Source of the DNA: Pararhizobium gei
GTDB taxonomy: Bacteria; Pseudomonadota; Alphaproteobacteria; Rhizobiales; Rhizobiaceae
Length of the DNA stretch: 64,000 nucleotides
Assembly (NCBI RefSeq): GCF_029223885.1
Contig: NZ_CP119409.1
Span: 62,001-126,000, forward strand
Direction: 5' to 3'
A program made the translations under genes and the position numbers. A model generated the notes under the pieces. The model was not told where the DNA came from and did no database searches. It worked only from the letters and a program-made list of their open reading frames with translations. Shown piece after piece: positions 60,310 through 64,000 of this stretch; within the stretch, counting starts at the first letter, position 1; the number at the start of each line of letters is the position of its first letter.

Positions 60310-61305
60310 TCACAGTTTTCGCAAGGCGACCGTTTCGGTGAGATGGTTCTGGCCCTTTTGCAGAATGAGGTCGGCGCGGGGACGCGTCGGCAGAATATTC
60401 TGGCGCAGGTTCTTCAGGTTGATGTTGTGCCAGAGCCCTTCGGCTATCGAAAAGGCTTCCTCCTCGCTCACGTCCGCATAGCGCGTGAAGAAGGAATCGG
60501 GATTGCGAAAGGCCGTCTGTCTCAGCCGCATGAAGCGGTTGACATACCAGGTATGGATCAGGCTTTCCTCGGCGTCGATGTAAATGGAAAAATCGAAAAA
60601 ATCCGAAACCATTGGTACGATCTTGCCGTCGGCGGGCAGATTGCGCGACTGAAGCACATTGATGCCTTCGAAGATCAGAATATCCGGCCGGTCGACGATC
60701 TGGAATTGGTCTGGCAGCACATCATAGGTCAGGTGCGAATAGGTCGGCGCCTTGACGTTCGGCTGGCCGGCCTTGATGGCGGACAGGAAGCGCAGCAGCG
60801 CGCCGATGTCGTAGCTCTCGGGAAAGCCCTTGCGGTCCATCATGTTTTCGCGAAGCAGGGAAACATTCGGGTAGAGAAAGCCGTCCGTGGTGACAAGATC
60901 GACCTTGGGGCTCGATGGCCAGCGCGACAGAAGCTCGGCGAGAATGCGTGCGGTCGTGGACTTGCCCACGGCAACCGAACCGGCAATGCCGATGACAAAC
61001 GGGGTCTTCGCCTCGCCGGACATGCTGAGGAAGCGCTGCCGCTGAGCGAACAACATCTGTGACGATTCAACATGGGCGGACAGGAGCCGTGACAGCGAAA
61101 GATAGATGCGCCGGACTTCGCTGAGATCGATCGGGTCGTTGAGCGAGCGCAACCGCCGAACCTCGTCGGCCGTCAATGTCAGGGGTGTATCCGCCCGGAA
61201 CCGCGACCATTCCTCCGCAGAGAAAAAACGATAGGGTGACGTGTCGATGTTGCGAAAATGATCCGGAATATCGGCCGGGCCTGCGTCTTTTGCCGCGATG
61301 CTCAT
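60310..61305 (-). CDS. coaA: Type I pantothenate kinase CoaA
   Basis: 331 residues. First step of CoA synthesis, ATP-dependent phosphorylation of pantothenate. The P-loop [26 protein letters not shown] and [12 protein letters not shown] are the family motifs. Starts five bases after the hisE stop in the same direction; the hisF-hisE-coaA order is typical of rhizobia. Confidence 0.96.
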   Translation of the reverse strand: MSIAAKDAGPADIPDHFRNIDTSPYRFFSAEEWSRFRADTPLTLTADEVRRLRSLNDPIDLSEVRRIYLSLSRLLSAHVESSQMLFAQRQRFLSMSGEAKTPFVIGIAGSVAVGKSTTARILAELLSRWPSSPKVDLVTTDGFLYPNVSLLRENMMDRKGFPESYDIGALLRFLSAIKAGQPNVKAPTYSHLTYDVLPDQFQIVDRPDILIFEGINVLQSRNLPADGKIVPMVSDFFDFSIYIDAEESLIHTWYVNRFMRLRQTAFRNPDSFFTRYADVSEEEAFSIAEGLWHNINLKNLRQNILPTRPRADLILQKGQNHLTETVALRKL

Positions 61306-61310
61306 GAAAT

Positions 61311-61625
61311 CTACCGGCTCGCCTTTTCCTGAATGCCCGATTGGCGCGTTCGCCTCTCAAGCTCGCTCATCACATCCTGCAACGGAATATCCGCAATTTT
61401 CAATACGACCATCAGATGATAGAGCAGGTCGGCACTCTCGGAAACGAGATTGTCCCGGTCACCGGACACCGCGGCGATAACGGCCTCAACCGCCTCTTCG
61501 CCCAGCTTCTTGGAGGCCTTGGCCTGTCCCTGCGCCATAAGCTTTGCCGTCCAGGATTCCTCCGGCGATGCCTGCGCCCGTGTCGCCACGATTCTTTCGA
61601 GATCGGAAAGGCTGAAATCGCTCAT
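61311..61625 (-). CDS. hisE: Phosphoribosyl-ATP pyrophosphatase HisE
   Basis: 104 residues from ATG 61623-61625. Second step of histidine synthesis. All-alpha MazG-like fold with [14 protein letters not shown] and [13 protein letters not shown] holding the metal-binding acidic residues. Lies 19 bp after hisF. Confidence 0.95.
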   Translation of the reverse strand: MSDFSLSDLERIVATRAQASPEESWTAKLMAQGQAKASKKLGEEAVEAVIAAVSGDRDNLVSESADLLYHLMVVLKIADIPLQDVMSELERRTRQSGIQEKASR

Positions 61626-61644
61626 CAGGTTCAGATCCTCAGGC

Positions 61645-62421
61645 TCAATCGAGGCGCATGGCGATGCCATGCTCTGCCATATAGCGCTTGGCCTGGCCGA
61701 TGCTATAGGTGCCGAAATGGAAGATCGAGGCGGCAAGCACCGCCGTCGCATGCCCGTCGCGAATGCCTTCGACCATATGATCGAGAGTGCCGACGCCGCC
61801 GGACGCAATGACCGGTACGGAGACACGATCGGCAATGGTGCGGGTGAGGCCGATGTCGTAGCCGGTTTTCCGGCCGTCACGGTCCATTGAGGTCAGCAAC
61901 AGCTCGCCCGCGCCAAGCTGCACCATTTTCTCGGCAAAAACCACGGCATCGATGCCCGTCGCCTGCCGTCCGCCATGGGTAAAGATTTCCCAGCGGTCGT
62001 CTTCACCCGGTTGCGAGACTTTCTTGGAATCGATCGAAACGACGATGCACTGATTGCCGAACTTGTCGGCCGCCTCGGCGACGAAATCGGGATTGCTGAC
62101 TGCGGCCGAATTGATCGACACCTTGTCGGCTCCGGCCAGCAGCAGCTTGCGAATGTCGGCTACGGTTCTCACGCCGCCACCAACCGTCAGAGGCATGAAG
62201 CAATGCTCGGCCGTGCGGGTCACCACGTCGAAGATCGTATCGCGATTGTCGGATGACGCGGTGATATCGAGGAAACACAGCTCGTCCGCACCGGCGGCAT
62301 CATACGCCTTCGCCGATTCGACGGGATCGCCGGCGTCGATCAGATCGACGAAGCTAACCCCCTTGACGACACGGCCGTCCTTGACGTCGAGACAGGGGAT
62401 AACGCGGGCTTTGAGGGTCAT
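61645..62421 (-). CDS. hisF: Imidazole glycerol phosphate synthase subunit HisF
   Basis: 258 residues. Cyclase of histidine synthesis; needs HisH for ammonia. Catalytic aspartate 12 in [15 protein letters not shown] and the second in TSMDRDG; phosphate sites VGGGVR and ASGGVG. Separated from hisA by the DUF3800 gene, which faces the other way, so hisF-hisE-coaA probably need a promoter in the 53-bp gap or read-through from hisA. Confidence 0.97.
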   Translation of the reverse strand: MTLKARVIPCLDVKDGRVVKGVSFVDLIDAGDPVESAKAYDAAGADELCFLDITASSDNRDTIFDVVTRTAEHCFMPLTVGGGVRTVADIRKLLLAGADKVSINSAAVSNPDFVAEAADKFGNQCIVVSIDSKKVSQPGEDDRWEIFTHGGRQATGIDAVVFAEKMVQLGAGELLLTSMDRDGRKTGYDIGLTRTIADRVSVPVIASGGVGTLDHMVEGIRDGHATAVLAASIFHFGTYSIGQAKRYMAEHGIAMRLD

Positions 62422-62474
62422 TTTGTCTCTGCAAAACTTGCTGAAAGTATCTAGACGGCTTCATACTGATCTGC

Positions 62475-63236
62475 ATGGAAAATGGCGAGTATATTTTTTA
62501 TGCTGATGAAAGCGGCGACCATTCCCTCGTGTCCATCGACGAGGCCTATCCGGTTTTCGTGCTTTCGGTCTGCGGCTTCAAGATATTGGAATACACCCAA
62601 AAGACGGTACCCAGTTTTCAGAAATTCAAATTTCGATACTTTGGTCACGACATGGCGGTGCTGCATGAAAGGGAAATCCGTAAGCAAATTGGCGACTTTA
62701 CTTTTCTCACCAATATCGAGGTCAGAGAAAATTTTCTTCGTGATCTTACGAAGATAGTTGATGCCGCTCGGTTCGACATCTTTTCCTGCATCATCGACAA
62801 GCGAAAATTCCGTGCCGATTTCTTCCCGGACAATCCTTACCGAATTGCTTTGTCTATCTGTTTGATGGCAGTTCACAGACACCTCAAAAACATCGGAAAA
62901 CACGAACAGACTTACTACTTCGTTTTCGAAAAGCGTGGAGAGAAGGAAGATAAGGAACTTGAGTTGGAGTTTCGCCGGATCGTTGCGGGCGAAAACCAGA
63001 TCCGAGTGCGCCTTGATAGTTTCAAACTTCGGTTTGCCGACAAGAAATCAAACTCGACAGGCATGCAGCTTGCGGACCTTACGGCAAGGCCTTTGGGTTT
63101 AAGTTATTTGCATCCTCAGCAATCAAATCGGGCGATGAGCATTATCCAATCCAAACTTTGCAAAGTCCGCATTCCCGTCAATACCGAGCGAGGAATTTAT
63201 GCGCCATCTGGCATAAAAGCGAAAAGCCCCGGATAA
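62475..63236 (+). CDS. DUF3800 family protein, probable recent insertion
   Basis: 253 residues. The N-terminal YADESGD motif (residues 9-15) and C-terminal GMQLADLTA are the DUF3800 signature; the acidic residues suggest an RNase H-like metal site, but function is unknown. The gene is visibly more AT-rich than its neighbours, faces the opposite way and splits the hisA-hisF pair. These features suggest horizontal gain. The 3' end of the gene runs into a segment able to fold (63222-63306). Conserved structured RNAs have been described beside DUF3800 genes in other bacteria. Confidence 0.85.
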   Translation: MENGEYIFYADESGDHSLVSIDEAYPVFVLSVCGFKILEYTQKTVPSFQKFKFRYFGHDMAVLHEREIRKQIGDFTFLTNIEVRENFLRDLTKIVDAARFDIFSCIIDKRKFRADFFPDNPYRIALSICLMAVHRHLKNIGKHEQTYYFVFEKRGEKEDKELELEFRRIVAGENQIRVRLDSFKLRFADKKSNSTGMQLADLTARPLGLSYLHPQQSNRAMSIIQSKLCKVRIPVNTERGIYAPSGIKAKSPG

Positions 63237-63306
63237 ACCGAGGCCAGACGCCGACCGGGAACCCCCAATCCATTTGCACCCATATAACACAATTTCGAAT
63301 GATTGT
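63222..63306 (+). ncRNA. Candidate structured RNA element at the 3' end of the DUF3800 gene
   Basis: Starts in the last codons of the gene. CCCGG (63228-63232) can pair with CCGGG (63255-63259), enclosing a small hairpin GGC-CAGAC-GCC (63242-63252); alternatively CCCCGG (63227-63232) pairs with CCGAGG (63238-63243). A second hairpin, ACAAT / ATTGT, is at about 63289-63306. Reading is by eye, without a folding program. Confidence 0.4.
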
Positions 63307-63360
63307 CAACAATAAACCATTTTAAATCAATAGCTTAAGAACCTGCCTAAGTGACTCAAA

Positions 63361-64000
63361 CTATTGAGCTTTAAGCAATTGCAGCGCCTCCACAGGATCG
63401 ATGCGTCCGTCATAGAGCGCCCGGCCTGAAATCGCGCCTTCGAGTTTCGCAGCATCCGGCCGGACCATGCGCCTGATGTCGTCCATCGAGGCCAGGCCGC
63501 CCGAGGCGATGACGGGGATCGAAACCGCGTCCGCCAGTTCCAGCGTCGCCTCCCAGTTGATGCCGGTGAGGATGCCGTCGCGGTCGATGTCGGTATAGAT
63601 GATGGCCGAAACGCCGGCGCCCTCGAATTTTTTCGCAAGCTCTATGATGCCGAGTTCGGAGGCTTCCGCCCAGCCCTCGACGGCCACTTTGCCGCCCCTG
63701 GCGTCGATGCCGACGGCCACCTTGCCGGGAAATTTCTTGCAGGCTTCGATCACCAGCGCCGGGTCGCGCACGGCGATGGTGCCGAGGATGACGCGGGCTA
63801 GGCCGCGCGACAGCCAGCTCTCGATATGCTCTAGCGTGCGGATGCCGCCGCCGAGCTGCACCGGATTGTTCGTCGCCTTCAGGATCGCATCGACCGCCGC
63901 CCCGTTGACGGTTTCGCCGGCGAAGGCCCCGTTGAGATCGACGACATGCAGCCATTCGAACCCTTGGTTTTCAAAAGCTCTGGCCTGGTCGGCGGGGTCG
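63361..64000 (-). CDS. hisA: HisA, ProFAR isomerase (partial, N-terminus outside window)
   Basis: The last 213 residues are present; about 35 N-terminal residues lie beyond the right edge. It isomerises phosphoribosylformimino-AICAR phosphate in histidine synthesis. [31 protein letters not shown] with the catalytic aspartate, and [10 protein letters not shown] are seen. The stop is TAG at 63361-63363. The 124-bp gap to the DUF3800 gene is very AT-rich. Confidence 0.95.
   Translation of the reverse strand, partial: DPADQARAFENQGFEWLHVVDLNGAFAGETVNGAAVDAILKATNNPVQLGGGIRTLEHIESWLSRGLARVILGTIAVRDPALVIEACKKFPGKVAVGIDARGGKVAVEGWAEASELGIIELAKKFEGAGVSAIIYTDIDRDGILTGINWEATLELADAVSIPVIASGGLASMDDIRRMVRPDAAKLEGAISGRALYDGRIDPVEALQLLKAQ

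Noticed and set aside
62422..63360. Insertion-sequence ends or target duplication around the DUF3800 gene
   Set aside because: No terminal inverted repeats or direct repeats were found at the two borders, so it is not called a mobile element.

Overview
The window is a stretch of alphaproteobacterial chromosome, most likely from a member of the Rhizobiaceae (Rhizobium/Agrobacterium/Sinorhizobium relatives). This rests on the gene order parA-rsmG-mnmG-mnmE-rho-hemJ-hemE | DUF299-maf-aroE-coaE-dnaQ, an intracellular PHB depolymerase, the ChvG/ChvI two-component pair beside pckA, a short HPr kinase, a DivL-type tyrosine-box kinase, an alphaproteobacterial-type AddAB and a rhizobial-type AccD. No rRNA, tRNA, insertion sequence, prophage or CRISPR array was seen.

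Layout. 1-7463 (minus strand): partial parA, rsmG, mnmG, mnmE, rho, hemJ, hemE. 7464-7868: a gene-free, partly AT-rich stretch with DnaA-box-like 9-mers, the probable chromosomal origin; transcription changes direction here. 7869-11466 (plus): DUF299 kinase/pyrophosphorylase, maf, aroE, coaE, dnaQ, several of them overlapping. Three parS-like 16-mers lie at 986, 2938 and 9323 on both sides of the origin. 11527-12601 (minus): secB, fxsA. 12736-18059 (plus): Tim44-like protein, MltA, Smr, XRE regulator, gyrB. 18136-18738: nitroreductase. 19020-30056: a sugar-acid/deoxysugar catabolic island with aldehyde dehydrogenase, HpcH/HpaI aldolase, an unusual GntR regulator with two DNA-binding domains, UxaA-family dehydratase, sugar 1-dehydrogenase of the aldo/keto reductase family, a complete ribose-type ABC importer and a zinc alcohol dehydrogenase. 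30258-38293: phaZ, DUF2852, YgjP-like protease, trpF-trpB-trpA, accD, folC. 38350-56210 (minus): trxA, addA-addB-murU-like-tsaE/amgK fusion-divL (a tight overlapping run), ahcY, then HPr, EIIA, hprK, chvG, chvI. 56532-60306 (plus): pckA, arfB, a Kbp-like BON/LysM protein, a small exported protein, alkB. 60310-64000 (mostly minus): coaA, hisE, hisF and partial hisA, with a foreign-looking DUF3800 gene placed in the opposite direction between hisF and hisA.

How it fits together. The left part is a replication/segregation neighbourhood (parA, parS, oriC, mnm/rsm genes). The sugar island looks like a self-contained uptake and oxidation route ending in a retro-aldol cleavage and aldehyde oxidation, with its own repressor or activator. 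The minus-strand block links cell envelope and cell-cycle control (MurU/AmgK recycling, DivL) to a PTS-type phosphorelay (HPr, EIIA, HprK) that sits directly beside ChvG/ChvI and gluconeogenic pckA. The least explained elements are the DUF3800 gene with a folded 3' region, the double-winged-helix GntR regulator with its dehydratase/aldolase pathway, and the inverted-repeat operator in front of ahcY. All identifications come from reading the translated sequence; no database search was run.
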